A stretch of DNA of 64,000 nt from Bacillus sp. ISL-34 (GCF_018613325.1 NZ_JAGGQJ010000003.1:62001-126000); one strand, 5' to 3'; numbered from the stretch's first letter, positions 16,398 to 26,291 are shown. Numbers and translations: made by a program. The notes: generated from the letters alone by a model not told the origin.

Positions 16398-17606
16398 TTA
16401 ATGTACGGAAACCTGCTCGAAGGGCCATGCAGGCAATTGCTTACGAAGCTCTTTATCTTGTCTGTAGCCAAGTGCGTATTCACCCTGCATTACAGTATGA
16501 ATCTCACGGGTTCCTTCGTAAATGACCGGAGCTTTTGAATTCCGCAGAAAACGTTCCACTGGATATTCATCTGAGTAGCCATAGGCACCATGAATTTGAA
16601 CAGCATCATTGGCCGCTTCGTTAGCAGCATTACATGAAATCCACTTGGCAAGTGATGTTTCCTTCGTATTCCTTTTTCCTTGGTTTTTTAAGGAACCCGC
16701 TTTAAAGACGAGCAATCTGGAAATCTCTAAATTTGCGGTCATCTTGGCAATCATCTGTTGAACGAGCTGATGCCTGCCAATCTCTTTTCCGAATGTACTT
16801 CGTTCATGACAATACTTCAAGCTTGCTTCCAGGCTTGCTTCAATTAACCCTACAGCACCTGCGGCCACCGTAAACCGACCGCTGTCCAATGCCGACATCG
16901 AAATTTTAAAGCCCTCACCTTCTTCACCAAGCCTATTCTCCACCGGAACTTTTACATCCGTTAAAAATATTTCGCCTGTATTCCCGGCACGAATTCCCAA
17001 TTTCCCTTTAATGGCTTTCGACTCCACTCCCTCGAAAGTCCGTTCCACAATAAAAGCAGTGATTCCCCTTGAACCGGCATCATGATCCGTCTTGGCGAAA
17101 ATGAGGAAATGATCTGCATAATCACAGAGCGAAATCCATGTTTTTGACCCGTTCAAGATATAATGGTCCCCAACACGTTTTGCGGTTGATTTCATTGCAG
17201 CAACATCTGACCCTGCATTCGGTTCAGTCAGACCAAAAGCACCAATCTTGATCCCTTTTGCCTGCGGTACTAAATATTTCTGTTTTTGTTCTTCCGTCCC
17301 CCATTGCAGCAGGGTCATGCTATTCAACCCTGTATGTACCGATACTGCAGTTCGGTAAGCCGTATCGCCTCGCTCCAGCTCTTCACAAACGATGGCCAGG
17401 GTATTATAATCCATTCCGACTCCACCATACTCTTCGGGTATACAAACGCCCATCAACTGCAATTCCGCTAACCTTTTTAAAATATGCGGCTGGAATTGAC
17501 CTTTCCTATCCCACTCTTGAATGTAAGGGATAATTTCCTTATCGACAAATTTCCTTACCACTTTCTTCACACTTTGCTGCTCTTCTGTTAATTCGAAATT
17601 CATCAT
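16398..17606 (-). CDS. Acyl-CoA dehydrogenase
   Basis: A 402-residue FAD-dependent acyl-CoA dehydrogenase. FGLTEPNAGSDVAAMKS and WISLCDYADHFLIFAKT are the FAD and substrate motifs of the middle domain, and APVIYEGTREIHTVMQGEYALG carries the usual catalytic Glu of short/branched-chain and glutaryl-type enzymes. The protein oxidises acyl-CoA to enoyl-CoA in the cytoplasm and passes electrons to ETF. AGGAGG is seven bases before the ATG. It is 12 bp downstream of a CaiB/BaiF CoA-transferase gene; together they would activate a free acid by CoA transfer and then dehydrogenate it. Chain length is unknown. Confidence 0.88.
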   Translation of the reverse strand: MMNFELTEEQQSVKKVVRKFVDKEIIPYIQEWDRKGQFQPHILKRLAELQLMGVCIPEEYGGVGMDYNTLAIVCEELERGDTAYRTAVSVHTGLNSMTLLQWGTEEQKQKYLVPQAKGIKIGAFGLTEPNAGSDVAAMKSTAKRVGDHYILNGSKTWISLCDYADHFLIFAKTDHDAGSRGITAFIVERTFEGVESKAIKGKLGIRAGNTGEIFLTDVKVPVENRLGEEGEGFKISMSALDSGRFTVAAGAVGLIEASLEASLKYCHERSTFGKEIGRHQLVQQMIAKMTANLEISRLLVFKAGSLKNQGKRNTKETSLAKWISCNAANEAANDAVQIHGAYGYSDEYPVERFLRNSKAPVIYEGTREIHTVMQGEYALGYRQDKELRKQLPAWPFEQVSVH

Positions 17607-17617
17607 TAAAATTCCTC

Positions 17618-18805
17618 CTAAATAATTTTATTTTCCTTGAATTTACTTATTTGGTCTGGACTATATCCAATTTCAGCCAAAATGGAATCGGTATGCTCAC
17701 CATAGAGCGGCGGATGCTTCCTCATCGTAACCGGCGTTTTTGAAAGGTTCAGGGGCGATCCCGTCACCCTAAGGTCTTCGATTGTGGGATGCTCCATGCT
17801 CACCAACATGCCTCTTGCGATGATTTGCGGATCCTCGCACATCTCTGCGATATCATTGATCGGACCATTGGGTATCCCTGCATCATCAAACAGCCTTTTC
17901 CATTCCTTCTTTGTCTTTCCTTTCAACAAACCCTCTATTATCGGTATTAATACTTCCTTGTTTTGCAAACGTTTATCATTATGCTTAAATTGTTCCTGCT
18001 CGGCTAAATCAGGTCTGCCTATAACGGTTGAAAATCTCCTGAACTGATCATCATTTCCTACAGCCACGACAAGCTCCCCATCCCTTGTCCGGAACGTCTG
18101 GTATGGAACGATATTGGGATGCTGGTTTCCCATTCGTTCAGGGGTCAAGCCACTGAATAAATAGTTGCTGGCGACATTCACCAATGAAGAAACCTGACAA
18201 TCCATTAACGAAATATCAATTTCCTGACCTTCCCCCGCTTTGTCCCTATGATGTAAAGCGGATAAAATGCCAATGCATGTATACAAGCCAGTCAATATGT
18301 CAGCTATGGCTACCCCGACCTTCACGGGGCTCCCATCTTTTTCTCCTGTAATGCTCATCAAACCACTCATCGCTTGAATGATATAATCATAGCCAGGCAA
18401 ATCCTTATAAGGTCCTGTTAAACCAAATCCCGTAATCGATGCCAAGATCAGTTTGGGGTTCATTTCCTTTAAATCCTCATAACCCAGTCCGATTTTTTCC
18501 AATGTACCCGTCTTGAAATTTTGAATCACTATATCCCCTGAAGCCACTAACTTCCGGAAAATCTCTTTCCCTTGTTCCGACTTTAAATTCAAGGTCATGC
18601 TTTGCTTATTTCGATTGGCACATATGTAGTAAGCGCTTTCTCCTTGGGCGAATGGCGGACCCCATCCTCTCGTTTCATCACCTGATTCATGGTGCTCGAT
18701 TTTAATAACATCGGCACCCAAATCACCGAGAATCATGGAACAAAACGGCCCCGCCAAAACACGGGATACATCGATAATCCTGACTCCTTCCAAAGCTCCA
18801 TTCAT
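17618..18805 (-). CDS. CaiB/BaiF family (class III) CoA-transferase
   Basis: About 395 residues beginning MNGALEGVRIIDVSRVLAGP, the N-terminal CoA-binding motif of class III CoA-transferases; LGADVIKIEHHESGDETRGW and the catalytic Asp in SLMDCQVSSL (predicted) follow. These interlocked-dimer enzymes move CoA between carboxylic acids. The start at 18805 has GGGG seven bases upstream; the open frame continues to 18916 but those codons look like a leader. It is first in an operon with an acyl-CoA dehydrogenase and a DUF3870 protein. The donor and acceptor acids are unknown; formyl- or succinyl-CoA are typical donors. Confidence 0.88.
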   Translation of the reverse strand: MNGALEGVRIIDVSRVLAGPFCSMILGDLGADVIKIEHHESGDETRGWGPPFAQGESAYYICANRNKQSMTLNLKSEQGKEIFRKLVASGDIVIQNFKTGTLEKIGLGYEDLKEMNPKLILASITGFGLTGPYKDLPGYDYIIQAMSGLMSITGEKDGSPVKVGVAIADILTGLYTCIGILSALHHRDKAGEGQEIDISLMDCQVSSLVNVASNYLFSGLTPERMGNQHPNIVPYQTFRTRDGELVVAVGNDDQFRRFSTVIGRPDLAEQEQFKHNDKRLQNKEVLIPIIEGLLKGKTKKEWKRLFDDAGIPNGPINDIAEMCEDPQIIARGMLVSMEHPTIEDLRVTGSPLNLSKTPVTMRKHPPLYGEHTDSILAEIGYSPDQISKFKENKII

Positions 18806-19254
18806 ATCATCACCCCTTTCAAACTGTCGGGATACACAAAAAAGAGCCAGTAAAACCAACAATGTCAATACATTGAATGTTTCACTGACCCTTATCCACG
18901 AACTGTCTTCCTGCAAAGGAAGATCAAGTGAACCAAGTCAATTTTTATGGATTCCAGTTTTATGACAAGCCGGCCATGCAACAAGGTAACTTGCTGTCAT
19001 CGGTTTGGTAAATTAAGTATAGTTCTATTTTTTGAATTTTGCAATAATTTTGTTCGGGTGTTTTTATTACTACCATACTTCCCGTTTAATATAAAAATAC
19101 TTCCAGGACTCCCTCAATCCATAAATAGAAATCGGAATTGCCTTTATTCGTTTGGCATGTGATGATTGAATATGTATAACTATCAATATATGAAGTTTTC
19201 ATACTATCAATTATCGTTCGACAGACAAGGAAAGATTAAAAGGGAGATGGCGAT
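18806..19254. other. Divergent intergenic region
   Basis: About 450 bp between the CoA-transferase (minus) and nrnA (plus). A minus-strand TTGACA at 18868-18863 with a poor -10 17 bases on may be a promoter. No RNA gene or repeat recognised. Confidence 0.35.
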
Positions 19255-20193
19255 ATGGACAATAAAAAAACGGAAATAATCGAAGCGATCAAGAAATACC
19301 GCACAATTATCATTCATCGCCATGTTAATCCGGATCCGGATGCATTGGGATCACAAATCGGTTTAAAGAAGCTATTGAAGCATTCCTACCCTTCAAAAGA
19401 AGTCTATGCGGTAGGCGAGGAAGTTGATAAGCTTCGATTCATTGGTGATATGGATGTCATTTCCGATAAAAGTTACAAAGGTGCCTTAGTGATTGTTTGT
19501 GATACGGCCAATATTTCACGGATCAGTGATTCCCGCTATGATCAAGGGAACATGCTCATCAAAATTGACCACCATCCCGAATACGAACAATTCGGTGACC
19601 TTTCTTGGGTCGACCCTTCTTATAGCTCTGCAAGTGAAATGCTTGTTGATTTGTTCTTGGAATTTCCAGAAGGCTTTATCATGAATAAAGAAGCGGCTAA
19701 ATCATTTTATGCAGGAATACTTAGTGATACAGGGAATTTCATGAATGGGAATACCACTCCCAGGACATTAAAGATGGTTTCGCACTTAAGAACTTATAAT
19801 ATTCAGCCAGAAAGAATCCATAACAGCCTTAATGTAAAGGGGAAAAATGCTTCAAGACTACAAAAAGACATTCTCATGAGCTTCAAGGTAACCGATAAAG
19901 GGGTGGCTTACTTCATTATTACGGAGGATCTTTTAAATATGTATGGTGTGGATCGACTCGAAGCTTCGAATTTAGTCAATACACTATCAAGTGTAAGGGG
20001 CAATAAAATCTGGGCCTTCTTCATCGAATATCCTTCTGAAATCCGTGTCAGGATACGTTCACGGAATATTCCCATCGCTTCAGTCGCACGTCAATTCAAT
20101 GGAGGAGGACATTCACTGGCTTCAGGTGCTACCATCCATTCCTGGGAAGAGGTTGATCATGTTATCCAAGCATTGGATCAAGTCTGTCCATAA
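19255..20193 (+). CDS. nrnA: DHH phosphoesterase, NrnA-type nanoRNase/pAp phosphatase
   Basis: A 312-residue DHH/DHHA1 protein. Metal-binding motifs are HRHVNPDPDALGS, IVCDTAN and IDHHPEY, and the DHHA1 domain ends in FNGGGHSLASGA, which binds the substrate phosphate/base. Length and motif order match NrnA (YtqI), which degrades 2-5 nt RNAs and dephosphorylates pAp to AMP in the cytoplasm. GGGAG precedes the ATG. Monocistronic. Whether this is the main NrnA or a paralogue cannot be told from one window. Confidence 0.87.
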   Translation: MDNKKTEIIEAIKKYRTIIIHRHVNPDPDALGSQIGLKKLLKHSYPSKEVYAVGEEVDKLRFIGDMDVISDKSYKGALVIVCDTANISRISDSRYDQGNMLIKIDHHPEYEQFGDLSWVDPSYSSASEMLVDLFLEFPEGFIMNKEAAKSFYAGILSDTGNFMNGNTTPRTLKMVSHLRTYNIQPERIHNSLNVKGKNASRLQKDILMSFKVTDKGVAYFIITEDLLNMYGVDRLEASNLVNTLSSVRGNKIWAFFIEYPSEIRVRIRSRNIPIASVARQFNGGGHSLASGATIHSWEEVDHVIQALDQVCP

Positions 20194-20266
20194 CAGGGAG
20201 TTCATGACCTGCCGTGTTTAATCATATTCCCAATTAATTAAACGGAATAGGCCTTTACCTGATTAC

Positions 20267-20300
20267 AAAAAAAAACGCCAAAGCCAGGATGGCTGAGGCG
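20267..20300 (-). terminator. Terminator of the sulfonate-type ABC operon
   Basis: On the minus strand CGCCTCAGCCATCCTGGCTTTGGCG forms a stem-loop followed by nine T. It lies just past the substrate-binding protein stop at 20316. Confidence 0.85.
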
Positions 20301-20315
20301 CTTGCTTATTTCAAT

Positions 20316-21332
20316 TTATTTGGACACTTCTTCAAGAATTGATAAATCGATCATGCCTTTTATATCATTGCTAGGGATATAACCAGCTTCTTTGCTTATG
20401 TCGGCCATTTCCTGAATGACTTGCTCATTAACTTCAGTTGTCACTTCAAGGCGAGAAAATGCTGAAGCCACTTCTTCTTTACTTAATTCTTTTCCAGTCA
20501 ATTCCTTCAAATGCTTAATAACCAGCTCCTGGCTTTCTTCAGGGTTGTCTTGTATAAACTTCACCGCTTTTTCATGCGCTTTCAAATAGGAAGCAGCGAG
20601 CCCCTTTTTATCCAAGAACTTCTGGCTTGCAGCGACTACCGTGTTAGGTGAATCTTTTCCCCATGCAAATTGATCCCAGTCAAGCACTAACTTTCCTTTT
20701 GCCTGGTTTTCCAATACGTAACCCCATGGTTCCTGCGTTGCTGCCGCATCGACGGATTTTTGGACAAAAAGGGCGGTTGTGTCAGCAGGTGCTGCTGCAT
20801 AAAGCTCAACTGTCCCCCCATTTGTAGTCGGTTTTAAATCAACATCTTTAAGGGCTTTCCTAAGCATGACATCCTGTGTGCTCCCAATGACGGGAATCGC
20901 TACCTTTTTACCGTCTAAATCTTTTAAATCCGTAACCTTGCTGCCCTCGCTAGCCACTAGTACGGCACCTCCATTTACTGCCCCGGAGATCAAGTGGTAT
21001 TCAGGGTTTTTCACGTAAAAGTTAAGCAATGGACCAGGCCCGACCGTTCCGACATCAATGGCGTTTGTAGCCATTGCTTCCATGAATAATCCGCCATTGG
21101 CCACTGTTTTTGTTTCAATCTTAACATCTTTACCGAACTCTTCTTCAAAAAAGCCTTTTTCAAGTGCAATGATCGTTGCACTGTGAGTTAAGTTAGGAAA
21201 ATACCCAATTTTCACGGATTTCCCCCCCGCCCCTTCTCCTTCTTCATCATTACTGCTGGATTGAGTGCATCCGCTCACTATTCCGATTAACAATACAGAC
21301 AGAATTAGGGCAAAAAATGATTTTTTCAGCAT
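20316..21332 (-). CDS. ABC transporter substrate-binding lipoprotein, SsuA/nitrate-sulfonate-taurine type
   Basis: A 338-residue lipoprotein: hydrophobic signal and lipobox IVSGC with Cys22, then a Ser/Glu/Gly linker. The periplasmic-binding fold begins VKIGYFPNLTHSATIIALEKG and includes DVGTVGPGPLLNF, LDGKKVAIPVIGSTQDVML and AAATQEPWGYVLE, typical of SsuA/TauA-like proteins. It would capture a sulfonate or similar small anion at the outer membrane face and deliver it to the permease encoded upstream. It is the last gene of the three-gene operon and is followed by a strong terminator. Substrate (sulfonate, taurine, or other) is not settled by sequence. Confidence 0.85.
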   Translation of the reverse strand: MLKKSFFALILSVLLIGIVSGCTQSSSNDEEGEGAGGKSVKIGYFPNLTHSATIIALEKGFFEEEFGKDVKIETKTVANGGLFMEAMATNAIDVGTVGPGPLLNFYVKNPEYHLISGAVNGGAVLVASEGSKVTDLKDLDGKKVAIPVIGSTQDVMLRKALKDVDLKPTTNGGTVELYAAAPADTTALFVQKSVDAAATQEPWGYVLENQAKGKLVLDWDQFAWGKDSPNTVVAASQKFLDKKGLAASYLKAHEKAVKFIQDNPEESQELVIKHLKELTGKELSKEEVASAFSRLEVTTEVNEQVIQEMADISKEAGYIPSNDIKGMIDLSILEEVSK

Positions 21333-21373
21333 ATTTTTCTCTCCTTTTGAACTATTATTTTATTAAACTACCG

Positions 21374-22126
21374 TTACTTCACTCCCCATTTCAGTTGAAC
21401 ATTACGTTCAAGGCGGGAGAAGACGACATTATCCACGATTGTTCCGATGATTGCGATGATGATCATCACGGAGATGACCAGATCCATTTGTCCAAGTGAT
21501 CTGCCCATTTCCAGCAATTGTCCAAGACCGCCTCCCCCGCCAAGTAATTCACCGGCCATCAATGCACGCCAGGAAAAGGCCCATGCGATTCGCAGACCGG
21601 ATATTATTTGCGGGACGGATGCTGGTAAAATCACGGTGCGAAGAAAATGAAATCCGGTCGATCCATATGTTTTGGCAACCCGCTGATACAACTGGGGTAC
21701 ATTCCGGAATCCACTGGTTGCATTAACCGTCATCGTCCAAGTTGCGCCGATGGTGACGATAAAGAGGATCGAAAAATCATTCAATCCAAACCAAATGATC
21801 GCCAAGGGGAACCACACGATACTCGGGATGGACTGTAATGCCGTCACGAGGAATCCTAAAGTGTCTTCAACCAATTTAAAGCGCCAAATGAAATATCCTA
21901 ATATCAGACCTACTATAATGGCAATCATAAAGCCGATCAGGATACGGCCAAGGCTTTTTCCGATGGCTTCGGTTATTTGTCCGCTCATCAGTCCATTATA
22001 CAGAGTTTCCAAAACCTGGGTCAGGCTTGGGAACATGAATTCCGGAAGACTGGAAAGTCTAGATGTGACTTCCCATATCCCCGCTATCATCGCGATGAAT
22101 ATGATTCGTCTTAAAGCTGTAATCAT
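21374..22126 (-). CDS. ABC transporter permease, SsuC type
   Basis: A 250-residue permease with about six membrane segments and the BPD_transp_1 EAA-like loop (AWSFSWRALMAGELLGGGGG LGQLL in two blocks around residues 185-205). It pairs with the upstream ATPase and downstream binding protein. The start overlaps the 3' end of the ATPase gene by 68 bp, supported by AAGGAGG nine bases upstream inside that gene; long overlap suggests translational coupling. Function: membrane channel of a sulfonate/nitrate/taurine-type importer. Confidence 0.85.
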   Translation of the reverse strand: MITALRRIIFIAMIAGIWEVTSRLSSLPEFMFPSLTQVLETLYNGLMSGQITEAIGKSLGRILIGFMIAIIVGLILGYFIWRFKLVEDTLGFLVTALQSIPSIVWFPLAIIWFGLNDFSILFIVTIGATWTMTVNATSGFRNVPQLYQRVAKTYGSTGFHFLRTVILPASVPQIISGLRIAWAFSWRALMAGELLGGGGGLGQLLEMGRSLGQMDLVISVMIIIAIIGTIVDNVVFSRLERNVQLKWGVK

Positions 22127-22901
22127 TCCCCATTTCCTCCTTCAGCACTTTTTCAATTTCCTCCTGCAAAATCGATAAAACCCTTTGTTCTGTATGCAAA
22201 GTTACACTATCAGGCATAACTCCATCTTTCATGGAAGGGACGGAAATCGTTTCTTTGATTTTCCCGGGACGGGTAGCAAAGACGATGATTTTTTCGGAAA
22301 GCTGAACAGCCTCACGAATATTATGGGTAACGAAAAAAATCGTCACTTTAGTTTTTCTCCAGATTTCGAGCAGCTCTTTATGCAAGACCATCCTCGTTTG
22401 CTCATCAAGTGCAGAGAATGGCTCATCCATCAACAGGATATCAGGTTCCATCACCAACGCTCTTGCGATGGCTACCCTCTGTTTCATGCCCCCTGAGAGT
22501 TGATGTGGATAGGAGTCAACATACCGGCTGAGGTGAACCATCTTTAAAATGTCCAATGCCTTGGCTTTAGCCTGTTCATTGGGAATTTTCTTTAACTTCA
22601 ATCCGTATGTAACATTTTCAAGTACCGTCAACCAAGGAAATAACCCCGCCTCTTGAAACACTACGACCCGTTCCGGACCTGGCTTCACCACTTTTTTCCC
22701 AGCTACACGTATTTCACCTACATCTGCCTTATCAAGGCCGGCAATCAGATAAAGGAGTGTGGATTTACCACATCCTGAAGGGCCGACGATCGAAACGAAG
22801 CTTCCTTTCTCGACCTCTATGTTTATCTTATCGAGCACCTTTATGCTTTCTTTCTTTTCATTCTTAAAACTTTTTTCAATGCCATCTATTGTTAAATACA
22901 T
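22059..22901 (-). CDS. ABC transporter ATP-binding protein, SsuB type
   Basis: A 280-residue ATPase. Walker A GPSGCGKSTL, Q-loop FQEAGLFPW, signature LSGGMKQRV, Walker B ILLMDEPFSALDE and switch VTHNIREAV are all intact. The sequence class (LFPWLTVLENVTYGL) is that of nitrate/sulfonate/taurine importers. First gene of the operon; the last 68 bp overlap the permease start, and the C-terminal tail (about 30 residues, His/Asp-rich) is longer than usual, perhaps a result of that overlap. No S-box or other riboswitch was seen upstream. Confidence 0.87.
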   Translation of the reverse strand: MYLTIDGIEKSFKNEKKESIKVLDKINIEVEKGSFVSIVGPSGCGKSTLLYLIAGLDKADVGEIRVAGKKVVKPGPERVVVFQEAGLFPWLTVLENVTYGLKLKKIPNEQAKAKALDILKMVHLSRYVDSYPHQLSGGMKQRVAIARALVMEPDILLMDEPFSALDEQTRMVLHKELLEIWRKTKVTIFFVTHNIREAVQLSEKIIVFATRPGKIKETISVPSMKDGVMPDSVTLHTEQRVLSILQEEIEKVLKEEMGNDYSFKTNHIHRDDSGDMGSHI

Positions 22902-23094
22902 AAAGTCACCCCACTTTTATATCGCATCGATTTACTAAACATTATTTCTTAATAATGATTAATCCAATGGTTTTTGTCAACTATAAAAATGCAAAAATTC
23001 TAATTTATCGGTATCTTTCTATTCAACTGTCAATGTATTGATAAATATTCCAAACTTACACAAAAATACATATGAACAAATTCCATTCAGTAAA

Positions 23095-23126
23095 TAAAAA
23101 ACCTGAGCCCTTTGTAAGGGTTCAGG
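23095..23126 (-). terminator. Terminator of the yhgE-like gene
   Basis: On the minus strand CCTGAACCCTT and AGGGCTCAGG pair around ACA, followed by TTTTTT; 60 bp past the stop at 23187. Confidence 0.88.
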
Positions 23127-23186
23127 CTAATTTTAGTATTCATTAAGTTTAGTTAACCGAAGTCACCTGCACTCTTTCAATGGGCC

Positions 23187-25289
23187 TTAAAAAATCCTGC
23201 TTCCATACAATTTATCCTTCATCTTTTGTGTCCTTGCATGCAGAGGCTTTTTCAAAATGATACCTAAGATGAGCGTGATTATTAAAAAGAGAATCAAGAT
23301 AAAAATGTCCTTGCCAGCTACGCTCCAAGTTATTCCCCCAACAGATTCACGAAGTAAACCTACAGCATAGGTGAATGGCAAGAAGGGATTAATATGTTGA
23401 AAAAAGGGCGGTGTGACTTGAATCGGGAAGGTGCCTCCTGAACTTGATATTTGTAGGACCATCAAGACGACGCTTATCCCTTTTCCAACATTTCCAAGAA
23501 CGGAAACGAAGGTGTAGACTATGAGTGTAAATACTGTACTTATCAGAACAGAAAACAGGATGTACTCAAATTTATCCGCTACATACACACCGATCAGGAG
23601 GATATTCCCAATGGAAACACTAAGAGCCTGCATTACCCCAATGATGAAAAATATAAGATACCGCCCGATATAAATTTGATACGGGCTGTAGACTTTTTGT
23701 GAAACACCCACGCTAAGCATGGAAATCAATATTGTACCCCCGACCCAAAGGGAAAGTGCCGTAAAGAAAGGAGACATGGCTGATCCATAGTTCGGAATCG
23801 GAAAGAGACTGTGTTTATTGAGCAGCACTGGTTCTGAAAAAAATTCACTTTCTTGTTCAATATCATTCCTTAGGAAATCGATCACTTCTTCCATATTGTA
23901 AGACTTATCGATTTCCCTCATTTTAGAAGCTAGAGCCTTTATTTTCGTTTCGATTTCCGGAAACTTTTTCTGTAACTTATCGATATCCCCTGTACGTGTT
24001 TCCAATGTTCGATTGGTCTCATTCAACAGCGTCCTCACCTCAGGAAGAACCTTGGTGCCCTCCTCCATCGTAAGCTGGACATTATTCAATATTGATTCCG
24101 TTTCATTCCAGATTTCAGTGAATTTTGGCCCTGTTTCCTTTGAATAGCTCTCCTGGAATCTCGCCAAGACCTGATCATTGTTCCCGCCAAGTTCGATAAG
24201 ATTGCCGTAGGCTCGGTCATTCAGCGCTTGAAGTTGGTTTGACGCATTATCCCTTAGTTCATCAACTAGCTGTATTTCTGGCTGAAGCATGTTTTTCTCA
24301 TTAAATTGATTGACTCTCACCAATAGATTATACATACTGTCCAAAAGGTACAACTCTTTATTTATCCTCGTTATCCCTTGTTCCACTAGCTGATCCGACT
24401 CATTGCCAGGCAGACCCTGACCCGTTAACCGGTTCGCCAGCACTAAGATGGACTCATTATCGCTCCTGATGTTCGCAATATCATTTTTCAAAAGGGGATT
24501 GATTTCTGCGAATGCCTGCCTTGTTGAATCTACATAACTAGAAACGTCCGATACCAATTTGTCCTTCTGCGATGTTATTCCTTCTATTGAATCAAGGCCA
24601 TCATTAACCTTCTTAATGATATCTTCGGCCTTTTTGACATGTGTTTGAACGGTTTTGATATTTTGTTCAAGCTCAGGCAATTCACCCTCTAATAAATACA
24701 CCATATTCTTCATTTTTTGAATCGTCGGCAACTCGTTTTGCAAGGTGATTCCCAGTTCATTAAAGATTGCAAGGATACTGCCACTAGCTGATTTGATAAA
24801 GGTTTTGCTCACATTGTCCACAATGCTGTTGGCACCCGCTGCCGTAATTTTAGGAGCTATGGAATTGATCTTTTCATTAACATAGTAATCAATTTCCGCC
24901 TTCTTAGGATCATCGGTCATGATCGTCGCAATATGTTCGGAAAAGTTATCCGGAATGATGATGGATGCATAATAATCCCCCTTTTCCACCTTTCTTATCG
25001 CTTCTTTTTCCGATGTGAATCTCCAGCCCAGATCCTTATTCTCCTTTAACCCCTCCATGACTTCCTTGCCTATGTTCACGGCTTCGCCATTTAACTCAGC
25101 ACCTTTATCATTATTGGCAACACCGACAAGGATTCCTTCCGTATTTGCATACGGGTCCCAAGATGCGACAATATTAAACCACGCATAAATGGAAGGGATG
25201 AACATGAGAAAAACAACCACAATACAAACAAAGAAATTTTTATAAATGCTTTTTAAATCGTCAATGAAAATTTCCCGAATATTTCTCAA
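23187..25289 (-). CDS. yhgE: YhgE/Pip-family membrane protein
   Basis: A 700-residue protein with one N-terminal membrane helix (FFVCIVVVFLMFIPSIYAWF), a long extracellular helical region (about residues 40-510) rich in coiled-coil-like stretches, and five or six C-terminal helices of ABC-2 type. This is the YhgE/Pip (phage infection protein) arrangement; relatives include the phage receptor Pip of Lactococcus and EsaA, the T7SS component. Function in Bacillus is unclear. Because a T7SS effector island lies about 3 kb away, a link is possible but not shown. Single gene with its own terminator. Confidence 0.85.
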   Translation of the reverse strand: MRNIREIFIDDLKSIYKNFFVCIVVVFLMFIPSIYAWFNIVASWDPYANTEGILVGVANNDKGAELNGEAVNIGKEVMEGLKENKDLGWRFTSEKEAIRKVEKGDYYASIIIPDNFSEHIATIMTDDPKKAEIDYYVNEKINSIAPKITAAGANSIVDNVSKTFIKSASGSILAIFNELGITLQNELPTIQKMKNMVYLLEGELPELEQNIKTVQTHVKKAEDIIKKVNDGLDSIEGITSQKDKLVSDVSSYVDSTRQAFAEINPLLKNDIANIRSDNESILVLANRLTGQGLPGNESDQLVEQGITRINKELYLLDSMYNLLVRVNQFNEKNMLQPEIQLVDELRDNASNQLQALNDRAYGNLIELGGNNDQVLARFQESYSKETGPKFTEIWNETESILNNVQLTMEEGTKVLPEVRTLLNETNRTLETRTGDIDKLQKKFPEIETKIKALASKMREIDKSYNMEEVIDFLRNDIEQESEFFSEPVLLNKHSLFPIPNYGSAMSPFFTALSLWVGGTILISMLSVGVSQKVYSPYQIYIGRYLIFFIIGVMQALSVSIGNILLIGVYVADKFEYILFSVLISTVFTLIVYTFVSVLGNVGKGISVVLMVLQISSSGGTFPIQVTPPFFQHINPFLPFTYAVGLLRESVGGITWSVAGKDIFILILFLIITLILGIILKKPLHARTQKMKDKLYGSRIF

Positions 25290-25586
25290 AACATACCCCC
25301 GTGCAAAAGTATTTTGATACTATTATTCGAAGAAATTTCCCTATCGATACTAAGTAAACATATCCATGGATTTTTCAGACCAAATAAAAAGAAGCAAGCA
25401 ACGAACTACTTACTTCCTGAGAATTCACTTATCCTGAATGCCTGGTTTTAAAAATGTAGCTATCAATTTATGTAAGGTGGGTTCCCAATTCAAAGACGGT
25501 TTCTTGTCTTTTCTCCTTTTTTAGTTACAGAATAAACGGCAAGGTGTAAGAACATACTATCACAAACAAAATGTCGGGAGTTTTGT
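25290..25586. other. Divergent intergenic region
   Basis: About 300 bp between yhgE (minus) and the DUF421 gene (plus). No conserved signal identified. Confidence 0.35.
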
Positions 25587-26291
25587 ATGGGAGAAATAGT
25601 CATGTCAGAATCTGTTGAAATCATCTTTCGAACCTTTACCTCTTTTATTTTATTATGGGTATTTGTCCATCTCCTCGGTAAACAGACGATTGCCCAGAGG
25701 ACCTATCACCTATATATCGCTTCAATAACGATGGGGACAATTGCAGGGAATCTAGCATTCAATATTAAAATTCAATTCCTGTATTTTATCCTTGCAATTA
25801 TTATTATGGGTACCGTCGTTTTTATGCTGAATCTTCTATCGATTCGAAATCCCCGCTTCGGGAAATGGATCGCTGGAGAACCTGCGACCTTAATTGAAAA
25901 AGGACAAATCCTCGAAGAGTCAATGAAACGAATGGGGTATTCACTGGATTCTCTTAAACAGGCTTTGCGAGGAAAAGATATCTTCAACATAGAAGAAGTG
26001 GACTGTGCCATTTTAGAGACAAATGGCTCCCTCTCTGTCTTAAAAAAAGAACAATACCAAAATGCCGCCAAGCAGGATTTACCTTTACTCCCCCCAGCAG
26101 GAACTGTACCGATTGAACTGGTCCAAGATGGGAAGATTCTATATGACAACTTATCCAAACACACCTACGATCACGAATCGTTAATGGCTGAACTCAAAAA
26201 AAGAAATCTTGCTGTTTTTGACATCTCGTATGCTGTCATAGGGACAAAAGGAAATTTGTATATTGATTTGATTAAGGATCAATCAAGGTAA
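25587..26291 (+). CDS. DUF421 (YetF/YcaP-type) membrane protein
   Basis: A 234-residue protein with three N-terminal membrane helices, the second ending in LLGKQTIAQRTYHLYIASITMG, and a cytoplasmic C-terminal alpha/beta domain (GEPATLIEKGQILEESMKRM onward). This is the DUF421 architecture, found in spore-formers as YetF, YkjA or YrbG-like proteins, sometimes tied to spoVA-2 operons and spore heat or germination traits. CGGGAG lies six bases before the ATG. It is not beside the spoVA genes of this window (about 17 kb away). Function unknown. Confidence 0.83.
   Translation: MGEIVMSESVEIIFRTFTSFILLWVFVHLLGKQTIAQRTYHLYIASITMGTIAGNLAFNIKIQFLYFILAIIIMGTVVFMLNLLSIRNPRFGKWIAGEPATLIEKGQILEESMKRMGYSLDSLKQALRGKDIFNIEEVDCAILETNGSLSVLKKEQYQNAAKQDLPLLPPAGTVPIELVQDGKILYDNLSKHTYDHESLMAELKKRNLAVFDISYAVIGTKGNLYIDLIKDQSR

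Noticed and set aside
22902-23090. S-box or other sulfur riboswitch before the ssu-type operon
   Set aside because: No conserved S-box blocks or terminator/antiterminator pair seen.
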